This document shows positions 46,216 through 57,776 of a DNA stretch of 64,000 nt, in pieces. This stretch comes from Prochlorococcus sp. AG-686-J21 (GTDB lineage Bacteria > Cyanobacteriota > Cyanobacteriia > PCC-6307 > Cyanobiaceae). The DNA lies in the NCBI GenBank assembly GCA_003210285.1, contig QCVS01000001.1:167521-231520 (forward strand), given 5' to 3'. Position 1 is the first letter of the stretch. The number at the start of each line of letters is the position of its first letter. A program made the position numbers and the translations under genes. The notes beneath the pieces were generated by a model, which was given only the letters and a program-made list of their open reading frames with translations, was not told where the DNA came from and ran no database searches.

Positions 46216-46845
46216 TTACTTCACCTTAACTCTTTGCAATCTCCTTAAAACCCCATTTATCATTTTTCTACCTTGTATATCACAATATTTGTTTGCTAAA
46301 TTGACAGCTTCATCACACGCAACTGCAACAGGCGTGTCTAAAAAATGAATATCAACATAGGCTAAACGTAATATATCACGATCAACCCTAGGTAACCTTT
46401 TTAATCTCCATCCATCCATTACTTCGTCAATTTCAGAATCTATAGATTTTAAATTATTAATTATGCTTAAAATTCTATGATTTACATCTTCTCTCATGTC
46501 ATTTTGATTACTTGAAACAATCAATTTTGGAAAATCTAAAGTGACTGATAGTGAGTTCATGACTGATTCAATTTTATAAAAAGCTTTTTTAAGTTCGTCT
46601 CGAACATTTGCAAAAGAAGAATTACTACCTTCCTTTAATTCACTATCTAAAATGTGTTGAGATACATTTTCTAAATCTGCTTCACAGTCATCTAACTCAT
46701 CTCTACAGTGATTTATTAAAGAATCCAAAGCAGATTCAAAAATTTCATCAATTTGACTTTTATTTAATTCTAAATCTCCTTTATCTTTAATAAGACCTAA
46801 TGAAATTAAAGACAATTCTCGTGATAGCGATCTGTTATGCATCAA
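46216..46845 (-). CDS. nusB: Transcription antitermination factor NusB
   Basis: The 209-residue protein has the N-terminal NRSLSRELSLISLGLI block and the C-terminal RLPRVDRDILRLAYVDIHFLDTPVAVACDEAVNLANKY block of NusB, with an insertion between them that makes it longer than the usual 140-150 residues. It takes part in rRNA antitermination. It abuts the DUF502 gene. Confidence 0.93.
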   Translation of the reverse strand: MMHNRSLSRELSLISLGLIKDKGDLELNKSQIDEIFESALDSLINHCRDELDDCEADLENVSQHILDSELKEGSNSSFANVRDELKKAFYKIESVMNSLSVTLDFPKLIVSSNQNDMREDVNHRILSIINNLKSIDSEIDEVMDGWRLKRLPRVDRDILRLAYVDIHFLDTPVAVACDEAVNLANKYCDIQGRKMINGVLRRLQRVKVK

Positions 46846-47583
46846 TTAGGTGGATGAAGTATTTGTAGAGGCTCTTAGTTGGGAAAACAATTTTGAAAAA
46901 GTTGGATTTGAAGAGTTATCTTTTTCATCAGGATTAACAATACCAACTGAAATGATAGTTCTAAATGCATCTTCTACTGAAATAGCTAGATCTTTAACAG
47001 AAGATTCAGGAACTAATGTATACCAACCCGTCGTTGGGTTAGGAGCAGTAGGTATAAAAACACTTAATAACTTCTCCTCAAATTCTGATTGAAGTGATGA
47101 GCCAACATCCCCAGTTACAAAACCAACGCTAAATAAACCCTCTCGTGGATACTCTACTAAAACAACTCTTCTAAATCTATTGGACTTATTACTTAAAAAA
47201 GTTTCAAGAAGTTGTTTAAGAGTTTTGTAAACTGCTCCTGCAACTGGAATCTTTGATAGAGTACCTTCTCCAAATTCTAACAACCACCTTCCAACAAAAT
47301 TTCTCGCCATCAAACCAATAAGCAAAATTGCCAATAAAGGTACTGTTAAACCTAAGGTTAAGTTAATTAAATCTTGTAATAGAGGATTTAATGTAATGAA
47401 TGGATTTAGTTGTTTAGGGACTGATGTAACTAATGTAAGAACAAATTTGCTAACAATAGAAGAAAGCCAAATAGTAGTTGCCAATGGAATAACAACTAAC
47501 AACCCTGCTATCAAATCATTTTTTAAATCTTGTTGGAGCCTAGTTCCTAGGTTCGAATCTTGACTTTGAGTAGATTCAACCAA
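46846..47583 (-). CDS. DUF502 family membrane protein
   Basis: The 245-residue protein has two N-terminal membrane segments (about 25-50 and 70-95) and a soluble part with PVAGAVYKTLKQL, VLVEYPREGLFSVGFVTGD and VFIPTAPNPTTGWYTLVPES, all typical of DUF502. The role is unknown; in plants homologs are called LIKE-COV. It ends 1 bp before nusB, so the two are cotranscribed. Confidence 0.9.
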   Translation of the reverse strand: MVESTQSQDSNLGTRLQQDLKNDLIAGLLVVIPLATTIWLSSIVSKFVLTLVTSVPKQLNPFITLNPLLQDLINLTLGLTVPLLAILLIGLMARNFVGRWLLEFGEGTLSKIPVAGAVYKTLKQLLETFLSNKSNRFRRVVLVEYPREGLFSVGFVTGDVGSSLQSEFEEKLLSVFIPTAPNPTTGWYTLVPESSVKDLAISVEDAFRTIISVGIVNPDEKDNSSNPTFSKLFSQLRASTNTSST

Positions 47584-47730
47584 AATTAAAGTTCCTAATT
47601 TTATTCATTTTACTAACAATTTAGCTAGTTTTACTTGATAGGGATATATTTATTTTTAATAAATTTAAATTATTTATTAGTTTCTTAGTTTAATAACAAC
47701 ATTTATTTAAATCTAATTCATAATAAAAGT

Positions 47731-48675
47731 ATGAAAAATACGTTTCAAAATAGAAAAGAATTCAGTGATGAGCTAAAAAAAAGAGCAATATTAGAAGGTT
47801 TTGCTGTTTCCGGAATAGCATCAATACCTGGAAGTTCTCGCCTAAAACTAAGAACTAAAGCCCTAGAAAGATGGTTGGCAAATAATTATCATTCTGAAAT
47901 GAAATGGATGGAAGCCGAAAGAAGAAAAAGTATAGAATTTCTGTTAAGTGGAGCAAAAAGTGTTTTGACTGTTGGCTTTAATTATTTAACTGAAGAACAC
48001 AAAGAAAAAGCGCAATTCAAAATTGGAAAATTTGCGCAAGGAGAAGATTATCACAAAGTTATTAATAAGAAGTTAAAAAAAATAGGTAAATGGATTAATA
48101 CTGAAGTTCCTAATTGCAAGTGGAAAATTTGCGTTGATACATCTCCTCTTCTGGAAAAAGCCTGGGCAGAAGAAGCAGGCCTGGGTTGGATAGGCAAAAA
48201 TAGTAATCTTATTAATAAAGAATTTGGATCATGGCTAACCTTGGGTTTTTTGATTCTTTCAGAAGATTTTACGCCTGACAATTCATCCAAATCTCTTTGT
48301 GGGGCATGTGAAAAATGCATTGAAAAATGTCCAACAAATGCAATAACAGAACCTTTTGTTATTGATTCTGAACTATGCATTGCTTACCATACTATAGAAA
48401 ATAGAAATCAAGTTTTACCCAAAGATGTAGCACAAAATTTGAATGGGTGGATTGCTGGTTGTGATATTTGCCAAGATGTATGTCCTTGGAATAAAAAAGT
48501 CCCTTTCAATAAAAGTATTGAAGCTTATCCAAAATCATGGGTTAAAAATCTTAATATCGAATCATTAAGTTGGGATGATGAAAAATGGAAGAAAAATCTC
48601 CAAGGATCTACATTAAAAAGAATAAAACCATGGATGTGGAAAAGGAATATAAAAGCAATGTTAAAAAATAAATAA
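47731..48675 (+). CDS. queG: Epoxyqueuosine reductase
   Basis: The 314-residue protein has the QueG layout: a B12-binding N-terminal domain (EMKWME, VDTSPLLEKAWAEEAGLGWIGKN), then two ferredoxin-type clusters (CGACEKCIEKCPTNAI and GCDICQDVCPWN). It reduces epoxyqueuosine to queuosine in tRNA and needs cobalamin, which cbiD in this window helps make. It precedes the TPR gene by 4 bp. Confidence 0.95.
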   Translation: MKNTFQNRKEFSDELKKRAILEGFAVSGIASIPGSSRLKLRTKALERWLANNYHSEMKWMEAERRKSIEFLLSGAKSVLTVGFNYLTEEHKEKAQFKIGKFAQGEDYHKVINKKLKKIGKWINTEVPNCKWKICVDTSPLLEKAWAEEAGLGWIGKNSNLINKEFGSWLTLGFLILSEDFTPDNSSKSLCGACEKCIEKCPTNAITEPFVIDSELCIAYHTIENRNQVLPKDVAQNLNGWIAGCDICQDVCPWNKKVPFNKSIEAYPKSWVKNLNIESLSWDDEKWKKNLQGSTLKRIKPWMWKRNIKAMLKNK

Positions 48676-48679
48676 GAAT

Positions 48680-49534
48680 ATGAAAAAGTCTATTTTAAAA
48701 ATAATATTTTTTTCAATAATTAGTAGCCATATTTTTATTTCTGAAAGTTTAAAAGCTGTAATACCATATTATTATTTCCCAGAAACAAAAAGCTTACAAA
48801 AAGAAAGTTTATCGATTGGAAAACAAGCTTATCAACTTCTATATTTTGGACAAATCAAGGATAGTCTTAATTTAGCAAAATTAGCTATAAAGATTAACAA
48901 TACAAATGAAACATTATGGACTATTCTTGCTGAAACACAAATAGCTAATAAATTATATGATGATGCATTGGTATCACTAAAGAATGCTCAGAAAATAAAC
49001 CCAAAAATGGGTGAAATATATTTTGCAAAAAGCACCATATATCTTAAACAATCCAAAATAAAAAAAGCAAAAAATTCTTTACTATCGGGAATTAAAATCC
49101 TCCCTGAAAATTTTAAAGCAATTTTTCAATTAGGAAACATATACTTAATGGAAAAAAATTATGAAAAATCCATAGAAGAATTTGATAAAGCAATAAAAAT
49201 TAATAAAGACTATTGGCAGGCAATTAACAACAAAGGCTTAGCTTATTTTGAATTAAATAAAATTGATCTTTCAATTATCTCTTTTAAAAAAGCTATTTAT
49301 ATAGAAGAAAACGCAGAGCCACTATTAGCACTTGCTTCATGTTTAAAAAATAAGGATATTAATAAAGCAATATTTTTCGCAAAAAAAGCTTTAAATAAGG
49401 AACCAAATTACGTTGACTTTGATTATAGAAAAGAACAGCTTTGGGGTGAAAAACTACAGATTTCTACTGAAAAACTTTTTGAAAATCCTCAACTTAAAAA
49501 AGAAATTTTAATTGCAAAAACAAAAATTAAATAA
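48680..49534 (+). CDS. Exported tetratricopeptide repeat protein
   Basis: The 284-residue protein has a hydrophobic signal at the N-terminus (about 5-20) and then several TPR-like helical pairs (about 45-240), with blocks such as YLMEKNYEKSIEEFDKAIKINKDYWQAINNKG and GLAYFELNKIDLSIISFKKAI. TPR proteins mediate complex assembly. It lies 4 bp after queG. Partner unknown. Confidence 0.88.
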   Translation: MKKSILKIIFFSIISSHIFISESLKAVIPYYYFPETKSLQKESLSIGKQAYQLLYFGQIKDSLNLAKLAIKINNTNETLWTILAETQIANKLYDDALVSLKNAQKINPKMGEIYFAKSTIYLKQSKIKKAKNSLLSGIKILPENFKAIFQLGNIYLMEKNYEKSIEEFDKAIKINKDYWQAINNKGLAYFELNKIDLSIISFKKAIYIEENAEPLLALASCLKNKDINKAIFFAKKALNKEPNYVDFDYRKEQLWGEKLQISTEKLFENPQLKKEILIAKTKIK

Positions 49535-49620
49535 TTTTCCAATTATTAATACTGGTAAATATTTATTTACCTATTAATCTTAATTTAGTTTATGAAAGCT
49601 TGCTGTAAATTTCCTATTAA

Positions 49621-52062
49621 ATGACTAAGGAAAAATTCACTTCTATATCGTTGCAAGAAGAAATGCAACGTTCCTATTTGGAATACGCAATGAGCGTGAT
49701 AGTTGGTCGTGCTTTACCTGATGCTAGAGATGGCCTGAAACCAGTCCAAAGAAGAATTCTTTTCGCAATGCATGAACTAGGACTTACTCCAGATAGACCA
49801 TTCAGAAAATGTGCCAGGGTTGTTGGCGATGTGCTAGGTAAATATCATCCTCATGGAGATCAAGCAGTCTATGAAGCACTGGTTAGATTAGTTCAGGATT
49901 TTTCTACAAAATATCCAACTCTTGATGGTCATGGAAATTTTGGATCTGTTGATAATGATCCGCCAGCTGCAATGAGATATACCGAAACACGACTAGCTCC
50001 AATAGCACATGAATGTTTTCTACAAGAGATTGGATCTGAAACAGTAAGTTACTCAAATAATTTTGACGGTTCGCAACAAGAGCCAGATATATTGCCCGCA
50101 CAATTACCCTTTTTGCTATTAAATGGTTCATCAGGAATCGCTGTTGGTATGGCAACCAATATTCCTCCACATAATTTAGGTGAAATAGTTGATGCTTTAA
50201 TTGCTCTAATAAATGATAAAGAAATAAACGACTTAAAATTGTCAAAAATTATATTAGGACCTGATTTTCCAACTGGAGGAGAGTTAATTTGCAATGATGC
50301 TATGAAAGAAGTTTACCAGCGCGGAAGAGGATCTATAACAGTAAGAGGTGTAATCAAGAATGTAGAAATTAATTTAGGGAAAGGAAAGCATAAAAGAAAC
50401 GCACTTATCATTTCGGAACTTCCTTATCAAATAAGTAAAGCCGGATGGATTGAAAAGCTTGCAGAATTAGTAAACCAAGGAAAAATTGATGGTATATCTG
50501 ATATTAGAGATGAAAGTGACAGAGACGGGATGAGGATAGTAATCGAATTAAAAAAAGATTCGAATTCTGAAATTGTAATATCAAATTTATTCAAAAAGAC
50601 GGCGTTACAATCTAATTTTGGCGCAATATTTTTAGCTTTAGTTAAAGGTAAACCTATTCAACTTACATTAAGAAAGTATCTAAATTATTTTCTAGAATTT
50701 AGGGAAGAAACAATTAAAAAAAGAACAAATTACTTTTTAAAAATAACATCAGAAAAACTTGCAATATTAGAAGGTTTTTCAATAGCAACTAAAAATATAA
50801 AAAATATTATTGAGATCATTCAAAACTCGGAAAATGCAACTGAAGCTAAATCAATATTAATGCCCAAACTTAAACTAAGTAATAAACAAGCAGATGCGGT
50901 TTTGGGTATGCCTCTGAAAAAATTAACAAATTTAGAAAAAAAGCAAATAGAAATTGATATGAAAGAATTACTTGAGAAGAAAAAATATCTTAGTAATCTT
51001 TTAAATAACAGAAGATTATTGCTTGAAACTTTGATTGAAGAATTAAAGCATTTAAAGAAAAAATTTAATATAAGAAGAAAAACAAAAATCTTAAAAGATG
51101 TTAATCAAGAGGAAGAAATAGATACTATTAATAATCAGATATTAGATGATCTTATAAACAAAGAGACAAAAATATCAATAGATAGTAGATTTTATTTCAA
51201 AAAAATAATTTCTGGTAACTATAAAAAATTATTGGATCATGACAATAAATTTATAGATAATAAAAATGTCCAAAAGTTTATATGCAAAATATATAAAAGT
51301 TTAAAAATTATTGGAATTACATCTTCAGGAAAAATTCTTCAGATTAATTGGAAATTAAATATTAATACTGACTACAAACTGGATAGAAAAGTTTTAGGCA
51401 ATATAGATCCACTAAAAATAATAAATTTTCATCATCTAGATAGTAATTTAAAAAATTATTTATGCATTTTGAGTTCAGATGGAAGATTTAAAAAGGTTTT
51501 ATATGATGAAGATATGAAAAAAAGTACTAGGATATTTTCAATTGCTAAATTAAAAAATTCTACAAATATTATTGATTCATTTATTTATAGCAAAGAACAA
51601 AAATTAATAATATTAACTTCTATTGGCAGGCTTTTTAAATTTGATTTATCTAATAAATATTTAAACCCAAGTACAAAACAATCGTTAGGAATGTTATTAG
51701 TTAATCTTTTGCCTACAGAACAAATAGTTTCTTGTTGCAAAAGCAAAGATAAAGATATTCTTTATTTAGTTTCTAAAAAAGGGAAATTTTTTAAATTAAA
51801 AATTGATGAAATTTATGATTCTTATAATTCTAAATTAGGTTATGTAAATGAGAAAATTCACCTTAAAAATGACCGTTTTATAAAAGTTCTTACCAACAGC
51901 CAATATATTGATATTGAGACAAATAAAAATAAATCTGCAAGATTAAACTTAAACAAATTAGCAATTAACTCTGGCAAAAATAATTTAACAGTAGATTTTT
52001 TGAATTTTGAAAAAGATGAATATCTTGAGAATTGTTCAAGACTAGAAAATTATATAAATTAA
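49621..52062 (+). CDS. Type IIA topoisomerase subunit A (GyrA/ParC family)
   Basis: The 813-residue protein has an N-terminal catalytic domain with the active tyrosine Y120 in [10 protein letters not shown], the [12 protein letters not shown] block, and a coiled-coil and C-terminal domain. In the C-terminal part I do not see the GyrA box (QRRGGKG), so it may act as a ParC-like subunit or as a gyrase variant. Marine picocyanobacteria carry this gene next to the origin. It overlaps purF by 4 bp. Confidence 0.93.
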   Translation: MTKEKFTSISLQEEMQRSYLEYAMSVIVGRALPDARDGLKPVQRRILFAMHELGLTPDRPFRKCARVVGDVLGKYHPHGDQAVYEALVRLVQDFSTKYPTLDGHGNFGSVDNDPPAAMRYTETRLAPIAHECFLQEIGSETVSYSNNFDGSQQEPDILPAQLPFLLLNGSSGIAVGMATNIPPHNLGEIVDALIALINDKEINDLKLSKIILGPDFPTGGELICNDAMKEVYQRGRGSITVRGVIKNVEINLGKGKHKRNALIISELPYQISKAGWIEKLAELVNQGKIDGISDIRDESDRDGMRIVIELKKDSNSEIVISNLFKKTALQSNFGAIFLALVKGKPIQLTLRKYLNYFLEFREETIKKRTNYFLKITSEKLAILEGFSIATKNIKNIIEIIQNSENATEAKSILMPKLKLSNKQADAVLGMPLKKLTNLEKKQIEIDMKELLEKKKYLSNLLNNRRLLLETLIEELKHLKKKFNIRRKTKILKDVNQEEEIDTINNQILDDLINKETKISIDSRFYFKKIISGNYKKLLDHDNKFIDNKNVQKFICKIYKSLKIIGITSSGKILQINWKLNINTDYKLDRKVLGNIDPLKIINFHHLDSNLKNYLCILSSDGRFKKVLYDEDMKKSTRIFSIAKLKNSTNIIDSFIYSKEQKLIILTSIGRLFKFDLSNKYLNPSTKQSLGMLLVNLLPTEQIVSCCKSKDKDILYLVSKKGKFFKLKIDEIYDSYNSKLGYVNEKIHLKNDRFIKVLTNSQYIDIETNKNKSARLNLNKLAINSGKNNLTVDFLNFEKDEYLENCSRLENYIN

Positions 52063-53519
52063 GAATTATATTCATTTTCAACCCATTGTAAATACTCTTG
52101 ATTTACCGTTCCAGTAACATAAGAACCAGTAAAACAACTCATTTCTAATTCTTTAATAGAAGAATCACTAATTATAGATTTTTTCAGATTGTCAACACTT
52201 TGATAAACAAGATGATCTATTTCAAGCTTTTTGGCTACTTCAATAATTGTTCTATCATGAGCTATTAATTCCTCCCTATTAGGCATATTAATTCCGTAAA
52301 CATGAGGATATCTAACTGGTGGTGCTGCTGAGGTAAAAAAAACTTTATTTGCTCCAGCATCTTTTGCCATTTGTACTATTTGTTTTGATGTTGTTCCTCT
52401 TACAATAGAGTCATCAACAATTAGTACATTTTTGTTTTTGAATTCTGTACTCATGGCATTCAATTTTTGCCTTACAGACTGTTTACGTTTTTGATGACCA
52501 GGCATTATAAAAGTTCTACCTACGTATCTATTTTTAAAAAAACCTTCTCTATACTCTATACCCAACTGCCTAGCAACTTGCATTGCCGCAGGACGCGAAG
52601 AATCAGGAATAGGCATAACAACATCGACATCCCCGGAATTTATTGTTTGCTTAATTGTTTCAGCTAAATAATCACCCATTTTTAAACGGGCTTTATAGAC
52701 TGATATTCCATTCATAACTGAGTCAGGCCTAGCTAAATAGACATATTCAAATGCACAAGGACATAGCCTTGAGTTTTCTGAACATTGTTTTGAAAAAAAT
52801 TCACCATTATTAGTTATAAAAATTGCCTCACCAGGTTCGACATCTCTAACAACTTGATAATCATTATTTTCTAAAACTAGAGACTCACTGGCTACCATCC
52901 ACTCTTCTTTTTGAGTAGTTAGAGATATTCTTTTTCCAATAACTAAAGGTCTTATACCAAAAGGATCTCTAAAAGCTAATAAGCCATGTCCTGAAATTAA
53001 AGCAATTGAAGCATATGAACCTTGAATTCTTTTATGTAAGGTTTCAACTGCATTAAAAATGATTTCTGGCTCTAAATCTTGATTATGAATCTGTTCTTGT
53101 AACTCAGTTGCAAGTATATTTAACAACATTTCAGTATCACTTGAAGAATTTGTATGGCGTTTATCTACATTAAATAATTGTTTTTCTAAATCTCTGGTAT
53201 TAGTAAGGTTTCCATTATGAATTAAAACAATTCCATAAGGAGCATTAACGTAAAAAGGTTGTGCTTCCTCAACACTTTCTGCTGAACCTTTTGTTGCGTA
53301 TCTAACGTGCCCTAAGCCAATTTTTCCTATTAAATTCCTCATATCTCTTGTTCTATAAGCAGTACTTACTTGTCCTTTAGCTTTATGTATATGAAAAACA
53401 GTATTTTCCATTGTAGCTATTCCAGTAGAATCTTGACCTCTATGCTGAAGTAGCAAAAGACTGTCATATATTTGTTGATTTACATCATCAGAAGAAACGA
53501 TGCCAACAATTCCGCACAT
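52059..53519 (-). CDS. purF: Amidophosphoribosyltransferase
   Basis: The 486-residue protein begins [12 protein letters not shown], so the catalytic Cys follows the removed Met and there is no propeptide. It has the GVYLARPDS-type block ([14 protein letters not shown]), the PRPP loop [15 protein letters not shown] (about 363-377), and cysteines for a [4Fe-4S] cluster (C in CPCAFEY, CFTG). It makes phosphoribosylamine, the first purine step. It overlaps the topoisomerase gene by 4 bp. Confidence 0.96.
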   Translation of the reverse strand: MCGIVGIVSSDDVNQQIYDSLLLLQHRGQDSTGIATMENTVFHIHKAKGQVSTAYRTRDMRNLIGKIGLGHVRYATKGSAESVEEAQPFYVNAPYGIVLIHNGNLTNTRDLEKQLFNVDKRHTNSSSDTEMLLNILATELQEQIHNQDLEPEIIFNAVETLHKRIQGSYASIALISGHGLLAFRDPFGIRPLVIGKRISLTTQKEEWMVASESLVLENNDYQVVRDVEPGEAIFITNNGEFFSKQCSENSRLCPCAFEYVYLARPDSVMNGISVYKARLKMGDYLAETIKQTINSGDVDVVMPIPDSSRPAAMQVARQLGIEYREGFFKNRYVGRTFIMPGHQKRKQSVRQKLNAMSTEFKNKNVLIVDDSIVRGTTSKQIVQMAKDAGANKVFFTSAAPPVRYPHVYGINMPNREELIAHDRTIIEVAKKLEIDHLVYQSVDNLKKSIISDSSIKELEMSCFTGSYVTGTVNQEYLQWVENEYNS

Positions 53520-53566
53520 AATTTAATTTACGTAAATTTTGGAGATTTCCATATTTATGTTCATTA

Positions 53567-55906
53567 TTAAAAGTAACTAGAAATACTATTATTAAATTTT
53601 TCTGTTAATTCATCAACCTTTAAATTGCAAATAGTTTTATCTTGGAAAGCTATATCAAGATTTTGTTCAGAAACAAATCCAATTCTTTGTACATATACGT
53701 TTTCACCAAACATTTTTCTATTAATTTTAATAAGTTTCAAAAAGTTTAATTCTTCTTTTTTATGAAGTGAAAAGATTATTCTTGACCCTCCCTCACTGAA
53801 CAATATACTATCTTTACGTGTTTTATTTCCTTCTAAATGTATACTTGCGCCCTTAGAAGACAAAATACAACATTCTGATAAAGCAACAGCTAAGCCTCCA
53901 TCACTAACATCATGAGAGGAAGCAATATAATTTTTTGAAATTGCATCTCTTAAAAAGCTTTGACAATATTTTTCATCTTTTAAATTAATTTCAGGAGGTC
54001 TTCCTGTAACTAAGCCATGAAAATACTCTAAATAAGAGCTTGCTCCAATTGATGATTCAGAGGAATTCGAACCAATTATCCAAATTTGATCATTTATATT
54101 CTTCCATCCTGAACTAATAGCTTTATTTACATTTTTAATTGTTCCTACCATACCAATAACAGGAGTAGGATTGATGGGAGTTAATTGATTATTTTGATTT
54201 TTTGATTCGTTATATAGAGAAACGTTTCCTCCTGTTACGGGAGTTTCTAATTCAATACAAGCCTTAGTAATCCCATCACATGCTGATGAAAGTTGCCAAT
54301 ATCCTATTTCAGTATCAGGTGATGAAAAATTTAAATTATTTGTTATCGCTATTGGCTCAGCGCCAACACAACTGACATTTCTTGCAGACTCTGCAACTGC
54401 TGCAATACTTCCTCTATAAGGATCTAATAAAACCCATCTACTATTGCAATCTACGGAAGCTGCAACTCCAGAAAATATATTACTTTTATTTTTCTCGTCT
54501 TGTCCTCGTAGTCTTATTAAAGCTGCATCTGCTTCTCCTGGCTTAAATACAGTATTTGATTGTACTTGAGAATCGTATTGTCGATACACCCAACTTTTAG
54601 AAGCAATTGAAGGGTTAGCTAAAAGTTTTAAAATAATTTCAGAAAAAGAATACTTTTTGTCATCTTGTAAAGAAAGAATTTTATTATCGCTGATACTTGG
54701 TAATTGATCTTCTGACCATTCCCATTTCTTTAGTAAATAGTTAGGAGGCTCTTTAATAACACTATGAATATTAATTGGAGTTTCGTCAGATAAAGCAGAA
54801 GTAGGGATTTGAGCAACTATTTGATTTTTTTGAGAAATGATAACCTCTCTTTTAGATATTACTTGACCTATGACATTTGCAAAAAGTCCCCACTTTTTAA
54901 ATTGATTAATAAGTATGTTTAATTTATCTTCTTTAACAACCATCAACATTCTCTCTTGGGATTCAGATAACAAGTATTGGTAAGCAGACATGTCATTCTC
55001 TCTTGCCGGAACTAAATCCAAGTTAATCGAAATTCCTAAACCACCATTTGCAGCCATTTCAGCACTACTACATGTTAATCCCGCAGCACCCATATCTTGA
55101 GCAGCGAGTACATCTCCTGTTTTAAAAGCATCTAGACAGGCTTCAATTAGACTTTTTTCTATAAATGGATCTCCAACTTGTACTGCTGGTCTATTATCTA
55201 AAGAGTTAGCGGTTAATTCAGAACTAGCAAAACTAGCGCCTCCTACTCCATCCTTTCCTGTAGTATTTCCTACATATAAAACAGGAGAACCTACTTCTTT
55301 TGCGCCTGAACAAACAATCTCATCAGTTTCTAATAAACCTAAAGCCATAACATTAACTAAAGGATTTCCAGAATAACTATTATCAAAATCTATTTCTCCA
55401 CCTACGGTAGGAACGCCTACACAATTACCATAATGGGAGATCCCCGAAACTACCCCGCGAAGTAGAGAAATATTTGATGATTTATCAAGATTACCAAATC
55501 TTAAAGAATTTAAGACTGCTATGGGTCTTGCACCCATCGTAAAAATATCTCTTAATATACCACCAACTCCTGTTGCAGCTCCTTGAAAAGGTTCAATTGC
55601 AGAGGGATGATTGTGACTTTCTATTTTGAAAACAAGTTTCTGATTATTTCCGACATCAATAACGCCTGCATTCTCTCCTGGACCGACCAATACGTTTTTT
55701 CCTGTAATAGGAAAATTAGCTAATAATGGTTTTGAATTTCTATAACAACAATGTTCAGACCACATTACTCCAAACATTCCCAATTCAGTTCTATTAGGTT
55801 TTCTTCCTAATCTCTTACATATCTCTTCATAATCATCACGAGTTAAGTTTTCAACTTTAAGTGATTCATTAACATCGTAAATATCGTCATTTAAAGAATT
55901 TATCAT
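53567..55906 (-). CDS. purL: Phosphoribosylformylglycinamidine synthase II
   Basis: The 779-residue protein has MWSEHCCYRNSK, VFKIESHNHPSAIEPFQGAATGVGGILRDIF, and a second AIR synthase-fold half with AAVAESARNVSCVGAEP, the layout of the small PurL that works with separate PurQ and PurS. It is the fourth step of purine synthesis, and sits next to purF. It is separated from the PRC-barrel gene by 3 bp. Confidence 0.97.
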   Translation of the reverse strand: MINSLNDDIYDVNESLKVENLTRDDYEEICKRLGRKPNRTELGMFGVMWSEHCCYRNSKPLLANFPITGKNVLVGPGENAGVIDVGNNQKLVFKIESHNHPSAIEPFQGAATGVGGILRDIFTMGARPIAVLNSLRFGNLDKSSNISLLRGVVSGISHYGNCVGVPTVGGEIDFDNSYSGNPLVNVMALGLLETDEIVCSGAKEVGSPVLYVGNTTGKDGVGGASFASSELTANSLDNRPAVQVGDPFIEKSLIEACLDAFKTGDVLAAQDMGAAGLTCSSAEMAANGGLGISINLDLVPARENDMSAYQYLLSESQERMLMVVKEDKLNILINQFKKWGLFANVIGQVISKREVIISQKNQIVAQIPTSALSDETPINIHSVIKEPPNYLLKKWEWSEDQLPSISDNKILSLQDDKKYSFSEIILKLLANPSIASKSWVYRQYDSQVQSNTVFKPGEADAALIRLRGQDEKNKSNIFSGVAASVDCNSRWVLLDPYRGSIAAVAESARNVSCVGAEPIAITNNLNFSSPDTEIGYWQLSSACDGITKACIELETPVTGGNVSLYNESKNQNNQLTPINPTPVIGMVGTIKNVNKAISSGWKNINDQIWIIGSNSSESSIGASSYLEYFHGLVTGRPPEINLKDEKYCQSFLRDAISKNYIASSHDVSDGGLAVALSECCILSSKGASIHLEGNKTRKDSILFSEGGSRIIFSLHKKEELNFLKLIKINRKMFGENVYVQRIGFVSEQNLDIAFQDKTICNLKVDELTEKFNNSISSYF

Positions 55907-55909
55907 TAG

Positions 55910-56617
55910 TCAAATCCAAGGGTCATCTTCTCTTTTATTTCTGAAAGATCTTGCTACTTCCTCATCATTATAAAAACTATTACGATTAAATTCTGATTTT
56001 TGGTTTATATCTTCATCTTCTTCAAGCCAATCTTCTAATTTATTTGTTGCAATGTTTTTCATATCGTCAAAACGGTCAATTATTTTCTTTCCTTTTTTTA
56101 AAAATTGATATTTAATACTTGATTTTACTAAAGGGAAATCCTCTAAAGAATCGCAAGAACAAAAAACTAAACCAGGTTGCTGATCGACAATATTTTCTAT
56201 CTTTAATTTCCATCTACTTGACCCTGGAATCCTTGGGTTAGAGCGAGAAATTAGATAAAACTTTATATTACCTGTTTTCATTTCGAATAAGAAATCAGCT
56301 ATCACTCCTATTTTTGAACCTTCTGAATTAACTAAACTAGCTTCTATCAAATTAGGAAATCTATTCAAAGTAGCAAGATCTGAAATCGCAGGATTTCCTT
56401 TTACAAAAATATCATTATCTATTATTTGACTTATTTGATTTAACTTCCATACATTTCGTTTTAGATCAAAATTTGATGGACGGGAATACCAACCTAAAAT
56501 CCTGTGAACAGGTGGATGCATCCAAACATTTTCACCGTTACCAAAGTTTAAAGTTGCATTACCTTTAACATTATGACTTAATAATTCACTTAATAAGAAT
56601 TCTTTTGGTAATTTCAA
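55910..56617 (-). CDS. PRC-barrel domain protein
   Basis: The 235-residue protein has two modules resembling PRC-barrels, one early (about 8-75, EFLLSELLSHNVKGN) and one centred on NLIEASLVNSEGSKIGVIADFLFE (about 91-114), the latter typical of a PRC-barrel strand pattern, followed by an acidic C-terminal tail. Members bind RNA or photosynthetic complexes; in cyanobacteria this gene usually lies next to dnaN. Start 1 bp from dnaN stop. Confidence 0.85.
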   Translation of the reverse strand: MKLPKEFLLSELLSHNVKGNATLNFGNGENVWMHPPVHRILGWYSRPSNFDLKRNVWKLNQISQIIDNDIFVKGNPAISDLATLNRFPNLIEASLVNSEGSKIGVIADFLFEMKTGNIKFYLISRSNPRIPGSSRWKLKIENIVDQQPGLVFCSCDSLEDFPLVKSSIKYQFLKKGKKIIDRFDDMKNIATNKLEDWLEEDEDINQKSEFNRNSFYNDEEVARSFRNKREDDPWI

Positions 56618-56618
56618 C

Positions 56619-57776
56619 TTAAGAACGAACTTGAACAGGCATAACTAGATATGTAAAAGAATTAATATTATTATCAGGAACTAGAACAGCTGGGGTGGTA
56701 GGAAGATTACATTTAAAAATTACATTTTCACTTGAGATAACTTTTAAACCTTCTAATAAATATCTCACATTGAAAGCTATATCAAATTGATCAAAATCAA
56801 AAGATGCAGGAACTAATTCACTCGCATTTCCAATATCTTGAGCATCCGCACTTACTAATGCTAAATTTTTTTCCTCTAATTTGATCTTCACAACACTGCT
56901 TTGTTGATCTGCTAAAACTGCTATTCTTTCAAGTGATTCGATTATTTTTTTTGTATTAAATGTAAACAGTTTATTAAAGTTATCAGGTATTAATTGAGAA
57001 TAATTTGGGTAAGAACCTTCAAGAGTTCTAGTAGTAATTATTTGATTGGAAGAAATAAATACAACTTGGCCTTTGTCATAGAAAAGTTTAATTGAATTTT
57101 CAGTACTTCTAAGGCTAACAAGCTTTTCAATTTCCCTTAAAGATCTTGTTGGAATAGTAACTGATAAATTTTCTTCATTATTAACAATATCTTCTTTTTC
57201 ATTAAAATTTTCTTTATTATCAACCAAAACAACAGCCAATCTATGCCCATCCGTTGCAGCTGACTTTAAATATTTTAAATTAAATGTAAAATTTACGCCA
57301 GTAAGTAATTGCTTAGAATCGTCACTACTACTAGCGAATATGGTTAATTTTAAAGCTTTCAAGAAAGAACTTGGGTCAATATTTAAAGATGTACCACTTT
57401 CCACGAACGGTAGACTAGGATAATCGTCTGACGGGATACCTTTAATATTAAAAGAACCTCTGTCACTTTTAATTAAGATATTATCAGAACTCTCATCAAC
57501 ATTAAGAGAGACAGGAGTTTCGCTTGGTAATTTATTAACTATTTCGGATAAAAGTTTTGATGGAACGGTAATTGCTCCACTTTTTTTTACATTCGCATCA
57601 AATGAAGTTTGTATTCCTAAATTCAAATCAAATCCAGTCAAACTAATTTTATTAGTTCCTTCATCAGCTGTGAGAAGTAAATTTGCAAGAATTGGATGTG
57701 TAGGTCTTGAAGCAACTGCCTTACTTACTAACTGAATAGCATAATTAAATTCATTTTGATTACAAATAATCTCCAT
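56619..57776 (-). CDS. dnaN: DNA polymerase III beta sliding clamp
   Basis: The 385-residue protein has the three-domain clamp pattern starting MEIICNQNEFNYAIQLVSKAV, with TDGHRLAVV in the second domain and YLLEGLKVISSENVIFKCN and YLVMPVQVR at the end. It encircles DNA and holds polymerase III. The upstream gap contains DnaA-box-like 9-mers, as expected beside an origin. Confidence 0.97.
   Translation of the reverse strand: MEIICNQNEFNYAIQLVSKAVASRPTHPILANLLLTADEGTNKISLTGFDLNLGIQTSFDANVKKSGAITVPSKLLSEIVNKLPSETPVSLNVDESSDNILIKSDRGSFNIKGIPSDDYPSLPFVESGTSLNIDPSSFLKALKLTIFASSSDDSKQLLTGVNFTFNLKYLKSAATDGHRLAVVLVDNKENFNEKEDIVNNEENLSVTIPTRSLREIEKLVSLRSTENSIKLFYDKGQVVFISSNQIITTRTLEGSYPNYSQLIPDNFNKLFTFNTKKIIESLERIAVLADQQSSVVKIKLEEKNLALVSADAQDIGNASELVPASFDFDQFDIAFNVRYLLEGLKVISSENVIFKCNLPTTPAVLVPDNNINSFTYLVMPVQVRS

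Noticed and set aside
49904-50245. Open frame on the reverse strand within the topoisomerase gene
   Set aside because: It lies inside a strongly conserved gene and its translation is low-complexity with no family features; shadow frame.
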